Origin: Chthonomonadales bacterium
Lineage (GTDB): Bacteria; Armatimonadota; Chthonomonadetes; Chthonomonadales; CAJBBX01
Direction of reading: 5' to 3'
Assembly (NCBI GenBank): GCA_020849275.1
Contig: JADLGO010000044.1
Location: 28,403 to 92,402 of the forward strand
DNA: 64,000 bases
The translations under genes were made by a program, and so were the position numbers. The notes below the pieces were generated by a model. It was given only the letters and a program-made list of their open reading frames with translations. It had not been told where the DNA came from and made no database searches. Of the stretch, positions 1 through 8,300 are shown piece by piece (position 1 is the stretch's first letter; each line of letters starts with the position of its first letter).

Positions 1-569
1 AGGTCGACCGGCACGAGCAGGATCGTGGCCGGGGCCGTGAGCAGCATGACCACGCGCGCCGCGGCCCAGGCCAGCAGGCGGCCCCAGGTGGGCCGGTCGC
101 GGAAGGCGAGCAGCGCCAGGCAGCCCAGCAGGGCAAAGGAAGTTGCCGGCGCGTACATGCGGATCATCTGCGCCAGCATGATCGAGAGCGGTGAGAGCGC
201 GAGCACCAGCGCGCCCACCAGGCCGGTCGCGGGCCCCAGTATGCGCGCCCCCAACCGGTAGGCCAGGTACACGCTGGCCACGCTCATCAGCGCTGCCAGC
301 GACCGCAGCCAGCCGTCGCTCTGCCCGAAGAGCATCCAGGCGTGCAAGAGGGCGTAGTAGACCGGGCGCAGCCGGTTGGCGCCGCGCGGCGGCCAGGCGG
401 CGTCCATCAGGCTGAAACCCTCGTCCTCGTCGATGCTGGCCTCGCCGATGCGATAGAGGCGCAGGAAGAGCGCGAGCAGCACCACCGCCGCCACGGCCGC
501 CGGTATCCACCGGATGCCCGCTGCCCGCGCGGGCGCGGTGGGGGGCGCCCCGGCTTCCACCCTCGTCAT
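1..569 (-). CDS. GT39/ArnT-like membrane glycosyltransferase, 3' part cut by window edge
   Basis: About 189 N-terminal residues are visible; the rest lies beyond base 1. A short tail is followed by a hydrophobic helix (residues about 24-37), then the phrase EASIDEDEGFSLMDAAWPP. The paired acidic residues after the first membrane helix (DEDE) are the metal/phosphate-binding signature of the PMT/ArnT (GT39, PMT_2) superfamily, which transfers sugar from a polyprenyl-phosphate donor on the outer face of the membrane. More hydrophobic helices follow. The ATG overlaps the stop of the upstream flippase-like gene (ATGA), so the two are cotranscribed and probably act together in lipid-linked sugar transfer. 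The acceptor cannot be told from sequence. Confidence 0.75.
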   Translation of the reverse strand, partial: MTRVEAGAPPTAPARAAGIRWIPAAVAAVVLLALFLRLYRIGEASIDEDEGFSLMDAAWPPRGANRLRPVYYALLHAWMLFGQSDGWLRSLAALMSVASVYLAYRLGARILGPATGLVGALVLALSPLSIMLAQMIRMYAPATSFALLGCLALLAFRDRPTWGRLLAWAAARVVMLLTAPATILLVPVD

Positions 570-1576
570 CGCGCGCCCCCCTCCACGGCTTCCTCGATCG
601 CCGGAATCGCCGCCCCGGCGTCGCCAGGCTCGGGCCGACCCGGCCGCCCGAGCAGGAACGCCAGGCCACCCAGGAGCCCCACCGCATTGCGCAGCGCGTG
701 CTGGAAGAGCGAGAGCAGCGCCGCCTGCGACGCCGAGGCGCCAGCCACCCCGAAGAGCGCCACGAACAGCGAGTCCTGCACGCCCCAGCCATTCACGGAG
801 ATCGGCAGCGCCGTACAGGCCGACACCACCGGCACGAGCGCGAAGTAGGCGAGCACCGGCACGGGGACACCGAACGCGAGCCCCGCGCAGGCCACCGCCG
901 CGCAGGCCGACACCTGAAGCGCAAATGCCAGAAGGAAGGCGGCTGTCAGAGCGCGCGGCGCCCGCGCGAAGGAGACCAGCGAGCCGTAGACGCGGCGAGC
1001 CGGCGACTCCATCAGGCGCGCCGCGCGCCGCGGCAGCAGCCGTGCCAGCCGCGCCGCCGCTCCCCGGCTCCCCAGCAGCGCCAACCCCGCCGCGAAGGCC
1101 GCCGCCACGAGCGCGACCGACCCCATCACCTGTGGGCTCCGGCGGAGCGACGGCGTGAAGGCGGCGGCGGCAAGCGCCATCACGACCATCGCGGCCAGCC
1201 CCACCATTCGGTCGGCCAGCACCGACGAGACGGCCACCTCGCGCCGGCGCAGGCTCGGCGCCAGCAGCGCCATGCGCGCCGCGTCGCCGCCCATCGCGCT
1301 CGGCAGGAACATGCTGAAGAAGACGCCCGCCAGGAACAGGCGCAGCAGGCGCGCGAAGGGGAGGCGGATGCCCTGCGCGTGGAGCAGAACGCTCCACCGC
1401 GCGGTGGAGATGAGCGAGCCGGCCAGTCCGGCCGCGGCCGCGCCCGCGAGCCAACCGGCGTGCGCGCCGCGGAGGGCCGCGGCGAGGCCGCGCGCGTCGA
1501 CCCGGTGGAAGGCCCAGACGAGCAGGGCGGCCGTCACGGCGATGCGCGCGGCGGCGAACAGTCGCGCGCGCGTCAT
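566..1576 (-). CDS. Flippase-like/LPG-synthase TM-domain membrane protein
   Basis: This 336-residue protein has about eight hydrophobic segments and the hallmark stretch FFSMFLPSAMGGDAARM near residues 90-106, typical of the lysylphosphatidylglycerol synthase TM region / AglD-type flippase-like family (UPF0104). Members move or help build lipid-linked molecules; some work with GT39-type transferases. I chose the ATG at 1576 because a GGAG-type ribosome site lies just upstream and the protein then begins at the first conserved helix; a longer reading frame exists but its first 65 residues look like noise. It overlaps the downstream GT39-like gene by four bases. Confidence 0.75.
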   Translation of the reverse strand: MTRARLFAAARIAVTAALLVWAFHRVDARGLAAALRGAHAGWLAGAAAAGLAGSLISTARWSVLLHAQGIRLPFARLLRLFLAGVFFSMFLPSAMGGDAARMALLAPSLRRREVAVSSVLADRMVGLAAMVVMALAAAAFTPSLRRSPQVMGSVALVAAAFAAGLALLGSRGAAARLARLLPRRAARLMESPARRVYGSLVSFARAPRALTAAFLLAFALQVSACAAVACAGLAFGVPVPVLAYFALVPVVSACTALPISVNGWGVQDSLFVALFGVAGASASQAALLSLFQHALRNAVGLLGGLAFLLGRPGRPEPGDAGAAIPAIEEAVEGGAR

Positions 1577-1753
1577 CTTTCCGCTCCGGCGGGCCCCGCC
1601 AAAAGCCGGGGCTCTCGTCGCACGCTCACCGCCTGCCTCCAGGGTAGCCGCGCGGCGCGGGCGGGGTGCCGCCGCCGACTCGCGCAGAGTGTACCACGGA
1701 TCCCGGAGGCTCCGCCCGCGTCCGGCACTGCCTCCTACCGTAATCCCGCCGTG

Positions 1754-1770
1754 TTGGCATGAAACATGCA
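1754..1770 (+). promoter_or_regulatory. Candidate sigma-54-type -24/-12 promoter ahead of the injection-system operon
   Basis: The sequence TTGGCATGAAACATGCA has GG at 1756-1757 and GC at 1768-1769, exactly ten bases apart, close to the TGGCACG-N4-TTGCA consensus (two mismatches). The same bases also form a perfect inverted repeat, GCATG-AAA-CATGC (1757-1769), so a repressor or activator operator is an alternative reading. It lies 81 bases ahead of the glycosyltransferase start, in the 274-base gap between divergent genes. I see nothing else clear in that gap. Confidence 0.35.
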
Positions 1771-1850
1771 CTGACGATCAGAGCATCGACCGCACAGCGG
1801 CGGCGGCCAGCACGCGCGCCCGGGGCCGCCGCCCGAACATCGAGGCCCAG

Positions 1851-4538
1851 ATGCCGTCCCGCCCGATGGTCACGTGCATTATGCCGACGCGCGACCGGCG
1901 CGCCCTCGCCGGCCAGGCCGTCGCCTACTTCATGCGCCAGGACTACGCCGAGCGCGAGTTGATCGTCGTCGACGACGGCGACGACGCGGTAGGCGACCTG
2001 CTTCCGGCCGACCCGCGCGTGCGCTACGTCCGCCTCTCGCGCCGGGCTCCGCGCGGCGCCAAGCGCAACCTTGCGTGCGACGCCGCCCGCGGCGATGTGA
2101 TCGCGCATTGGGACGACGACGACTGGGCCGCGCCGGGCCGCCTCTCGGCTCTGGTAGCGGGCTTCGAGGGCGCCGGCGCCGAGGTGTGTGGGGCGCCCCA
2201 TATCCTCTGCTACTCCCCGGCGGCCGGGCAGGCCTGGCTCCGTGGCGCGCCCGCGGACGACCCCGCCTGGCTGGCCGGCCCCACGCTCGCCTACCGCCGT
2301 GATGCCTGGCGCCGCCGCCCCTTCGCCGACGCGAGCGCCGGCGAGGACCGCGCCTTCCTGGCCGGCTTCGAAGCGGCGAGGACGGCCCGCGTCTCCCTCG
2401 ATGACGAGTTTGTCGCGGTTCTGCACGCTGGCAACGCGGGAGCGCACAACACCCGCTTTGCCCACTGGCGCCGTCGCTCGCTCCTTGAGGTCACGACGCG
2501 CATGGGGCCCGACCTGGGTTTCTACGCCGGCCTGCGGGACGCGCGCCCACGGCCGATCGCCTCCGCGCGCCCGGCGCCGGGTGAGCCGATCACCGTCGTG
2601 GCTCCCTTCGGGGTGAGCGGCGGCTACGGCAGTCTCGCCGAGTACCTGGTGCTCGGCATGGCGCGCGCGGGGGCACGCGTGCAGGTCGTGCCGCTGAGCA
2701 TGGAGCCGGAGGGCCTGACGGAGGAGTTCCTCTCGATCTGGCGCAGGTCGCGCGGCGACCCCGGGCCTCTGCTCTTCTACTGCTGGCCCGGCGGTGCGCT
2801 CGACCGCTACCGCGCCGCGCCCGACCTCGTGGTCAACACGATGTGGGAGAGTTCGCTGCTTCCGGCCGCGTGGGTGGAGCCGCTGAGCCGCGCGCGAGTG
2901 GTCATCGTCCCCTCTCGCTTCCTGGTGAGGGCTTGCCGCGAGAGCGGGCTCACGATGCCCGTGGACGTGGCGCCCGAGGGCGTCGACCCGGCGATCTACC
3001 ATCTGGAAGAGCGCCCCGAGCGCGCCGGCCTCACGACGCTGATGGTGGGCCCATACAGCGACCGCAAGCACACGGACGTGGGGATCGCGGCCTGGAAAGA
3101 GGCGTTCGACGGCGATCCAGACGCGCGGCTGATGCTGAAGGCGCAGTACGGCTACCGCAACTACTCGCCGGACGATCCGCGCATTCAGTACGTGGACCGC
3201 GGCGAGAACACGCGCGGCATCGCCCACTGGTATCGGCGCGCGGACGTGCTGATGGCCCTCGGCAACGAGGGGTTCGGCCTGCCCCTCGTAGAGGGCATGG
3301 CTACCGGTCTGCCGGTGGTCGCGCTCGACTCGGAGGGGCAGGCGGACGTGTGCGCGGAGGCGCGCGACCTGCTGCTGCCGGTGCCCGCGGCGAGCTGGGA
3401 GCGCGGCGGCGATGACCCGCGGGGATTCCGCGGGGTGCGCGGGCTGCCCTGTGTGCGCGACGTGGCGGACCGGCTGCGCTGGGTTGCTCGCCACCGCGCC
3501 GAGGCCCGCGCGATGGGCCGCGCCGCCTCGGAATGGGCCGTCGCGCGCCGCTCCGTGTGGACGAAGGGCGAGGCGGTGCTCTCGGCGATGGAGCGTCATC
3601 TCGCGCCGCGGCGCGCCCTGCGCCGGCGCGACGCGCTCTGGGCCCCCAGCCTGGGCACGCCCTGCGGCGTGGCGGAGTACACCGCGCACCTGGCCGCCGA
3701 GCTCCCGGGCGCCTCGGCCACGTCGGCCGCGCCGGACCTGCGCGGCGCGCGCGTGCTGCACGTGCAGCATGAGTTCAGCCTGTTCCGCGACCACGAGCTG
3801 GCCGCGCGCCTGCGCGACGCGCGCCGCGCCGGCGTGCCCGTCGCCATCACGGAGCACACGGTGCGAGCCGAGGCGCGCGCCTGGGAGGCCGAGGCTAACC
3901 TGCTGGCCGCCCTCACCCGTCGTGGCGCCGAGGTCCTGCGCCGCCGCTGGCCCGACCGGCGCGTCGAGTGGCTGCCGGTGGGCTGCCCCACCTGGTTCCC
4001 CCCACGCAAGGCGCGCCGGGGCCGCGTCATCGCCTCGTTCGGCTTCCTCGGTCGTCACAAGGGCTTCTGGCGTCTGCTGGAGGCGCTTCCAGCCCTCGGA
4101 GGCGCCGAGCTCCTCCTCTTCAGCCATGCGCGCTCGGCCGAGGCCGGCCGCCAGTGGGACCGGGACGCGTGCGGCCTGCCCGCGCGCCGCGTGAGCGAGT
4201 TCCTGCCTGCGCGCGAGGTGGTGACCCGTCTGGCCGCCGAGGCCGACGCGCTGGTGTTCTGGTACGACGAGATTCAGCACGCCTCCGCCAGCTACGCCGT
4301 GCGCGTGGGGCTGGCCGCCGGCGTGCCCGTTCTCGTTTCGCCCACGAGCTGGTTCGAGGACCTCCGCGAGGTGACCTACCAGCCCGAGGACCTGACGAGC
4401 GGCATCTGGCGCCTGCTCGAGGACGATTCCCTGCGCGAGTCGCTCGGCAGGGCGTCCAGGGACTTCTGTTGCGAGCACAGCTGGCCTCGCGTCGCCGAGC
4501 GCCACCTGTCCATCTGGCGTGCCCTCGAGAGGGGCTGA
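1851..4538 (+). CDS. Three-domain glycosyltransferase (GT2-GT4-GT4), first gene of the eCIS operon
   Basis: 895 residues. Residues about 5-220 form a GT-A family 2 domain: VTCIMPTRDR at the start, a DDGDD nucleotide-sugar motif near residue 41 and HWDDDDW near 86. Residues about 245-590 are a GT-B family 4 domain with the donor-site signature NEGFGLPLVEGMATGLPVV near 470. Residues about 597-890 are a second GT4-like domain, starting at LWAPSLGTPCGVAEY, whose donor loop is weaker. I start at ATG 1851, where GT2 homology begins; the frame is open further upstream but those residues are Arg/Ala noise. The stop is ten bases before the sheath gene, with the sheath ribosome site (AAGGAG) beginning on the stop codon, so it belongs to the eCIS transcript. 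Substrate unknown. Confidence 0.8.
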   Translation: MPSRPMVTCIMPTRDRRALAGQAVAYFMRQDYAERELIVVDDGDDAVGDLLPADPRVRYVRLSRRAPRGAKRNLACDAARGDVIAHWDDDDWAAPGRLSALVAGFEGAGAEVCGAPHILCYSPAAGQAWLRGAPADDPAWLAGPTLAYRRDAWRRRPFADASAGEDRAFLAGFEAARTARVSLDDEFVAVLHAGNAGAHNTRFAHWRRRSLLEVTTRMGPDLGFYAGLRDARPRPIASARPAPGEPITVVAPFGVSGGYGSLAEYLVLGMARAGARVQVVPLSMEPEGLTEEFLSIWRRSRGDPGPLLFYCWPGGALDRYRAAPDLVVNTMWESSLLPAAWVEPLSRARVVIVPSRFLVRACRESGLTMPVDVAPEGVDPAIYHLEERPERAGLTTLMVGPYSDRKHTDVGIAAWKEAFDGDPDARLMLKAQYGYRNYSPDDPRIQYVDRGENTRGIAHWYRRADVLMALGNEGFGLPLVEGMATGLPVVALDSEGQADVCAEARDLLLPVPAASWERGGDDPRGFRGVRGLPCVRDVADRLRWVARHRAEARAMGRAASEWAVARRSVWTKGEAVLSAMERHLAPRRALRRRDALWAPSLGTPCGVAEYTAHLAAELPGASATSAAPDLRGARVLHVQHEFSLFRDHELAARLRDARRAGVPVAITEHTVRAEARAWEAEANLLAALTRRGAEVLRRRWPDRRVEWLPVGCPTWFPPRKARRGRVIASFGFLGRHKGFWRLLEALPALGGAELLLFSHARSAEAGRQWDRDACGLPARRVSEFLPAREVVTRLAAEADALVFWYDEIQHASASYAVRVGLAAGVPVLVSPTSWFEDLREVTYQPEDLTSGIWRLLEDDSLRESLGRASRDFCCEHSWPRVAERHLSIWRALERG

Positions 4539-4548
4539 AGGAGACAAC

Positions 4549-6156
4549 ATGCCAGGCACCTACACCTATCCGGGCGTCTATGTGGAGGAGATGCCCGGAG
4601 GAGTGCGCAGCATCGTGGGGGTGAGCACGTCGGACACGGCGTTCGTGGACTTCTTCCCCCGTGGACCAATGAACGTGGCGACGCGCGTCACGAGCTTCGG
4701 TGAGCTCACACGCCTTTTCGGTGGGCTTGACCCCCGCAGCGAGGCCAGCTACGCTCTCTTGCAGTACTACCTGAACGGCGGGCAGATCGCCTGGATCGTC
4801 CGTGTGGCGGGAGGGACGCCCGCCGCCGCCCGGGTGGCGCTGCGCAGCGACTACACCGGCGAGGACACGCTGCTCGTGCGGGCGGCCAGCGAGGGGCTCT
4901 GGGGCGAGAGCCTGGAGGTCGGCGTCGATTACCGCACTCGTGACCCGCTGGCGTTTCCGGACGAGTTCAACCTGGTTGTCCGGGAGGTCGTCTCCGCCGG
5001 TGGACGCCGGCAGGTGGCCAGCTCGGAGGTCCACCGTAACCTGAGCATGCGCACGGACAGCCCGCGCTGGGCCGCCGCGGTCGTCAACGAGGAGTCGGCG
5101 CTCGTACGCCTCGCCAACCTGGGCGCTGGCGGTGTGCCCAACGCCACCGGGGCCGACGTGACGGATCCCTCCGTCATCGCGGACACGCGCGACACCAACA
5201 CTGCCTTCGTTGCGGTGCGCGACAGCGCGAACCCCGCCAGCGACGGCGCCGTGCCGGACAGCGCGGCCCTGCGCGGCGAGCAGGCCCAGCGCACGGGCAT
5301 CTACGCGCTCGACAGCATCGATCCCTACGTCTTCAACGTGCTCTGCCTGCCGGCGGCCGCCACCCTCGCCAGCGGCATGGCCGCCGTCTACAACGAGGCG
5401 GCCTCTTTCTGCGAGCGCAAGCGCGCCATCCTCATCGTCGACATCCCCGAGAACGTGAACACGGTTCCCGAGGTGGACACCTGGGCGCCCGACAACGCGA
5501 TCGCGTCCAGCCGCAACGCCGCCGTCTACTTTCCGCGGCTGCTCGTCTCCGACCCGCTCAACAACGACCGGCCGCGCAATGTGGGGCCGAGCGGCACGAT
5601 CGCGGGGGTCTATGCCCGCACCGACTCGACGCGGGGCGTCTGGAAGGCGCCCGCCGGCACCGACGCGAGCCTGCGCGGGGCCAGCCTGGCCGTGCGACTC
5701 AACGACCAGGACAACGGCGCGCTCAACCCTCTGGGCGTCAACGTGCTGCGCAACTTCGCCATCTTCGGCAACGTCTGCTGGGGCGCTCGCACCATGGAAG
5801 GCGCCGATCAGCAGGCGAGCGAGTGGAAGTACGTGCCGGTGCGCCGAACCGCTCTCTACATCGAGGAGAGCCTGGCGCGCGGCCTGAAGTGGGTGGTGTT
5901 CGAACCCAACGACGAGCCGCTCTGGTCCCAGATCCGCCTCAACGTCGGCGCCTTCATGCAGGATCTGTTCCGCCAGGGCGCCTTCCAGGGCAAGTCCCCG
6001 CGCGAGGCCTACTTCGTCAAGTGCGACTCCGAGACCACCACGCAGAGCGACATCAACCGCGGCGTGGTCAACATCGTCGTCGGGTTCGCGCCGCTCAAGC
6101 CCGCCGAGTTCGTCGTGATCCAGATCCAGCAGATGGCCGGCCAGGCGGCCGCCTGA
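4549..6156 (+). CDS. Contractile tail sheath protein (Afp2/3/4-like)
   Basis: 535 residues. The N-terminus, MPGTYTYPGVYVEEMPGG, is the classic start of phage-type tail sheath proteins (COG3497) of contractile injection systems. The conserved C-terminal region runs through FEPNDEPLW and LFRQGAFQGKSPREAYFVKC, then a beta-strand ending IVVGFAPLKPAEFVVIQIQQ; this C-terminal arm interlocks neighbouring subunits. Sheath subunits stack around the inner tube and contract to drive it into a target cell. Afp and PVC particles use three sheath paralogues; only this one is present here. ATG 4549 is preceded by AAGGAG with ideal spacing. Confidence 0.97.
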   Translation: MPGTYTYPGVYVEEMPGGVRSIVGVSTSDTAFVDFFPRGPMNVATRVTSFGELTRLFGGLDPRSEASYALLQYYLNGGQIAWIVRVAGGTPAAARVALRSDYTGEDTLLVRAASEGLWGESLEVGVDYRTRDPLAFPDEFNLVVREVVSAGGRRQVASSEVHRNLSMRTDSPRWAAAVVNEESALVRLANLGAGGVPNATGADVTDPSVIADTRDTNTAFVAVRDSANPASDGAVPDSAALRGEQAQRTGIYALDSIDPYVFNVLCLPAAATLASGMAAVYNEAASFCERKRAILIVDIPENVNTVPEVDTWAPDNAIASSRNAAVYFPRLLVSDPLNNDRPRNVGPSGTIAGVYARTDSTRGVWKAPAGTDASLRGASLAVRLNDQDNGALNPLGVNVLRNFAIFGNVCWGARTMEGADQQASEWKYVPVRRTALYIEESLARGLKWVVFEPNDEPLWSQIRLNVGAFMQDLFRQGAFQGKSPREAYFVKCDSETTTQSDINRGVVNIVVGFAPLKPAEFVVIQIQQMAGQAAA

Positions 6157-6167
6157 GGAGACCGCTC

Positions 6168-6695
6168 ATGGCACAGTTCAGCGTCAACGCCCTTCGCTAT
6201 GACCCATACAAGAACTTCAAGTTCCGCGTGAAGTGGGACAATCGCTACGTGGCCGGGGTCAGCAAGGTCAGCGCCCTCAAGCGCACCACCGAGGTCGTGC
6301 GCCATCGCGATGGTGGCGACCCGAGCAGCAGCCACAAATCGGCCGGCCGCACCGAGTACGAGGCCATCACGCTGGAGCGCGGCGTCACGCACGATGTCGA
6401 GTTCGAGCAGTGGGCCAACAAGGTCTGGAACTTCGGCTCGGGCGCCGGAGCGGAGTCCTCGCTTAAGGACTTTCGCAAGGACATCCTGCTGGAAGTGTTC
6501 AACGAGGCCGGCCAGCGCGTGCTCGCCTACAGGATCTACCGCTGCTGGGTGTCGGAGTACCAGGCGCTTCCCGAGCTCGACGCCAACGCCAACGCGGTGG
6601 CCATCCAGACCCTGAAGCTGGAGAACGAGGGCTGGGAGCGCGACTACGACGTGAAGGAGCCGTCCGAGCCCACCTTCACCGAGCCGGCGGCCTGA
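6168..6695 (+). CDS. Inner tube protein (Afp1/5-like, T4 gp19 family)
   Basis: 175 residues, the usual length for tail tube proteins of the TIGR02241/T4 gp19 family. Recognisable parts are the start FSVNALRYDPYKNFKFRVKW, the central VSKVSALKRTTEVVRHRDGG and the end LKLENEGWERDYDV. The protein polymerises into the hollow tube inside the sheath. It begins eleven bases after the sheath stop, with GAGGAG directly on that stop. It is the only tube gene in the cluster; Afp and PVC have two. Confidence 0.96.
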   Translation: MAQFSVNALRYDPYKNFKFRVKWDNRYVAGVSKVSALKRTTEVVRHRDGGDPSSSHKSAGRTEYEAITLERGVTHDVEFEQWANKVWNFGSGAGAESSLKDFRKDILLEVFNEAGQRVLAYRIYRCWVSEYQALPELDANANAVAIQTLKLENEGWERDYDVKEPSEPTFTEPAA

Positions 6696-6699
6696 GGCC

Positions 6700-7440
6700 A
6701 TGGAGGCCCCTCGCGCGGCCCACCTGCTGCAGGCGTGGGAACGCGCGCGGCACCACTCGGCCCCGCGACGCGCCCTCGCGCTGCTGGAGGCCGCGGCCCC
6801 CGGCGAGCCGCCCGAGCGGCTCGCCTCCTGGAGCGTCGGGCGCCGCGACGCCGCGCTGCTCGGCCTGCGCGAACGGCTGTTCGGCCCGGCAATCGCCGCG
6901 CTGGCCGACTGCCCGGCCTGCGGCGAGCGCAACGAGGTCGCCTTTGAGGCCGCCAGCATCCGGCTGCCGCGCGGGCCGGCGGAGGCGGTACCGCTGGAGG
7001 TCGGCGGCCTTCGCTTGAGGCTGCGCCCCGTCGATTCCGGCGACCTGCTGGCGCTGGCGGCCGATCGGCCGGCCGACGCGCGGCGCTATCTGGCCGAGCG
7101 CTGCTGCCTCTCCGCCAGCCGAATGGACTGCTCCGAGCGGCCAGCCGAGCCCGCCGCGGCCTGCGAGCTGCCCCCGGAGGCGATGGACGCCGTCTCGGAG
7201 CGTCTGGCCGAGGCCGACCCGCAGGCCGACGTGCGTCTGGCGCTCCACTGCGCGCGCTGTGAGCGCGCATGGGAGGAGCCGTTCGACATCGCCACATTCC
7301 TCTGGGTCGAGGTGGAGGAGTGGGCACGGCGAACGCTCCACGAGGTCCACCTGCTGGCCTCGGCCTACGGCTGGCGCGAGGCCGACATCCTGGCGATGAG
7401 CCCGTCGCGGCGCGCCGCCTACCTGGAGATGTCATCGTGA
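6700..7440 (+). CDS. Zinc-ribbon eCIS assembly protein, T4 gp26/gp51-like
   Basis: 246 residues. Two CxxC pairs, CPAC near residues 70-73 and CARC near 187-190, suggest a zinc ribbon that brings together distant parts of the chain. The C-terminus contains YGWREADILAMSPSRRAAYLEM, a phrase I know from the protein encoded just after the tube gene in many eCIS and T4-like baseplate loci, where it is thought to be a hub assembly chaperone. It starts four bases after the tube stop. Function is by family and position, not by experiment. Confidence 0.6.
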   Translation: MEAPRAAHLLQAWERARHHSAPRRALALLEAAAPGEPPERLASWSVGRRDAALLGLRERLFGPAIAALADCPACGERNEVAFEAASIRLPRGPAEAVPLEVGGLRLRLRPVDSGDLLALAADRPADARRYLAERCCLSASRMDCSERPAEPAAACELPPEAMDAVSERLAEADPQADVRLALHCARCERAWEEPFDIATFLWVEVEEWARRTLHEVHLLASAYGWREADILAMSPSRRAAYLEMSS

Positions 7441-8300
7441 TGGGCGACGCCGGGCGGGAGGACCCCGTCCCGATGACCGACTTCCTCTCGTCGCTGGCGG
7501 CGCGGACGCTCGGCGTCGCCCGCACCGCGCGGCCGCGCCTGCCCTCGCGGTTCGAGGGGGCGGAGTCCTGGCCCGCCGAGATCGCGGCGGCGGGAGCGCC
7601 CGCGCCGCCGCCCGATCCGCGCCCGCTCACCGTGGAGTGGGCCCACGCCGCTCCCGGGCGGCCGGAGGCTCCGGCCCGTCCCGCGGCCGAGCCGCCGGCC
7701 GCCCAACCCGCGCCTCGCGTTGGTCCGCACGAGCCTCTGGCGACGCCGCCTCCCGCGCCCGCGCCGCCGTCCCGCCCGGCCTCACGCTCGGCAACGGAGC
7801 CCGTCCCGTTGGCCCGCGCCCCTGCGCGCCGCCATCGCGGCGAGGTGAGCCCGGCCCGGCCGGCCCCGCCCGCTCCTCCCGCCGCCCGTGAGCCGGCCGT
7901 TTCGCCGCCAGCGCCGGGCGCGGCGTCGGCGCCGCCGGCCCGGCCCGCAGCGCTCCCCGAGCCCGTGCCGGAAGCCGCCGCCAAAGCGCCAGTCGCCCCT
8001 CCATCGGCAGAGGTGACGGCCCTGCCGCTCGCGCGCCCGGCGGCGCTCCAGCCGTCGGGCAGGGACGAGCGCGGCGAAGCGAGCCCCCACGAGTTCGGCC
8101 GAGCCGTTCACGGCGCTCCGCCGTCGCACGCCGCGCGCCGCCATCCGGTGCGCGGCTCGGCTTCCGTTGTGCAGGTCACCATCGAACGGATCGAGGTACG
8201 AGTGGCGCCGGAGCCCGCCGGCGCGCCCGCGCCGCCACGTCCGGCGCCGGCCCTCTCGCTGGACGAGTACCTCCGGCAGCGCGGCGGGGACGCGCAATGA
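7440..8300 (+). CDS. Pro/Ala-rich conserved eCIS linker protein
   Basis: 286 residues. Only the ends are ordered: an N-terminal motif FLSSLAARTLG....RPRLPSRFE (residues about 14-40) and a C-terminal VQVTIERIEVRV...LSLDEYLRQR. The middle, about 200 residues, is almost entirely Pro, Ala, Arg and Glu and should be disordered. I recognise this pair of end motifs from the same slot in other eCIS loci; the role is unknown, possibly an assembly tether. ATG 7440 overlaps the previous stop (TGATG); a GTG one codon earlier is possible. Confidence 0.6.
   Translation: MGDAGREDPVPMTDFLSSLAARTLGVARTARPRLPSRFEGAESWPAEIAAAGAPAPPPDPRPLTVEWAHAAPGRPEAPARPAAEPPAAQPAPRVGPHEPLATPPPAPAPPSRPASRSATEPVPLARAPARRHRGEVSPARPAPPAPPAAREPAVSPPAPGAASAPPARPAALPEPVPEAAAKAPVAPPSAEVTALPLARPAALQPSGRDERGEASPHEFGRAVHGAPPSHAARRHPVRGSASVVQVTIERIEVRVAPEPAGAPAPPRPAPALSLDEYLRQRGGDAQ

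Noticed and set aside
1155..1850. Upstream extension of the glycosyltransferase
   Set aside because: Covers the opposite-strand flippase-like gene and is Arg/Ala noise; GT2 homology begins at 1851.
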